Shown: positions 40,374 to 40,633 of the stretch, in pieces | Position numbering within the stretch: the stretch's first letter is position 1 | Layout: each line of letters opens with the position of its first letter | Assembly: GCA_016927535.1 (NCBI GenBank) | Contig: JAFGMM010000412.1 | Span: forward strand, 1-40,633 | Length of the DNA stretch: 40,633 nucleotides | Direction of reading: 5' to 3' | From: Anaerolineae bacterium | Lineage (GTDB): Bacteria > Chloroflexota > Anaerolineae > Aggregatilineales > JAFGMM01 | Position numbers and translations under genes: made by a program | The notes under the pieces: model-generated | What the model was told of the DNA's origin: nothing | The model's database searches: none | What the model saw: the letters and a program-made list of their open reading frames with translations, nothing else

Positions 40374-40633
40374 TCATACCGGCTCTGCGGTCTGTTTAAA
40401 CTGGCTCATGTACAGGCGGTGATAAAACCCCTTCTGGTCGAGCAGATCGTGATGGGTGCCGCGCTCGATGATTTCGCCGTCTCGCAGCACAAGAATCTGG
40501 TCGGCCTCGCGGATGGTGCTCAGGCGGTGCGCGATGACGAAGCTGGTGCGCCCGCTCATCAGACGCAGCATCGCCTCTTGAATCTGCACCTCGGTGCGGG
40601 TATCGACGCTGCTGGTCGCCTCGTCCAGGATCA
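40374..40633 (-). CDS. ABC exporter ATP-binding domain, C-terminal part (5' end outside window)
   Basis: The frame is open to the window edge. The 86 visible residues are the end of an ABC-transporter nucleotide-binding domain: Walker B with catalytic Glu and D-loop ([14 protein letters not shown]), the H-loop ([14 protein letters not shown]), then [20 protein letters not shown] and a short tail ending QTAEPV. This pattern (TSSVDTRTE, RGTHxxLL) is characteristic of type IV fold exporters of the MdlB/MsbA class, with the membrane domain N-terminal. The gene converges on the aldo/keto reductase with an 18-base gap. The cargo is unknown. The GTG at 40589 is internal and is not the start. Confidence 0.93.
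   Translation of the reverse strand, partial: ILDEATSSVDTRTEVQIQEAMLRLMSGRTSFVIAHRLSTIREADQILVLRDGEIIERGTHHDLLDQKGFYHRLYMSQFKQTAEPV

Overview
The window reads as chromosomal DNA of a GC-rich, free-living bacterium. Threonine/proline-rich linkers in exported proteins, housekeeping-type gene order and a membrane-anchored YvcK/phosphohexomutase fusion point to the phylum Chloroflexota (Anaerolineae-like). That assignment is an inference from protein style; no rRNA is present. Genes are dense on both strands and most neighbours are nearly contiguous or overlap.

Layout. 1-1659: end of a GT4 glycosyltransferase and a GT9 (heptosyltransferase-type) enzyme. 1714-3311 (minus): a tRNA with anticodon CAT, its terminator, a small protein gene with a strong promoter, and a D-2-hydroxyacid dehydrogenase. 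3564-12872 (plus): a nine-gene chemosensory operon: CheY-like, CheW, two membrane chemoreceptors, a hybrid CheA with C-terminal receiver, CheB, a second CheY-like protein, a degenerate RsbT-like GHKL protein, and a pseudo-receiver fused to a Roadblock/LC7-like domain. 12948-18917 (minus): small protein, homocysteine S-methyltransferase family enzyme, an AT-rich polytopic GT-C-type protein, MttB-family methyltransferase, KptA and an FHA lipoprotein. 18956-24679 (minus): YvcK/phosphohexomutase fusion, VUT/YhhQ transporter and a large membrane-anchored TPR protein. 25041-27810 (plus): small membrane protein, M24 peptidase and TsaD. 27824-30430 (minus): extracytoplasmic protein, purine nucleoside phosphorylase and a XerD-like recombinase. 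30572-31477 (minus): PIG-L deacetylase. 31619-33692 (plus): tyrosine phenol-lyase and a lipoprotein. 33927-36574 (minus): aldo/keto reductase and sensor histidine kinase. 37093-40355 (plus): SurE, an orphan solute-binding protein and a second aldo/keto reductase. 40374-40633 (minus): end of an ABC exporter.

The strongest candidate for an undescribed system is the chemosensory operon. It has receptors, CheW, a hybrid CheA and CheB but no CheR or flagellar gene. Its last two genes encode proteins whose catalytic or phosphorylation residues are visibly replaced: a GHKL fold without ATP-binding residues and a receiver without the phosphorylatable Asp, fused to a Roadblock-like domain. In other bacteria Roadblock proteins (MglB) regulate Ras-like GTPases of surface motility and polarity, so the pathway may feed a GTPase-type switch rather than a flagellar motor. 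This is inference. Other notable points are the YvcK fusion, two enzymes with a substituted catalytic residue (dehydrogenase Arg to Glu; recombinase Lys to Arg), and two intergenic palindromic repeat clusters.
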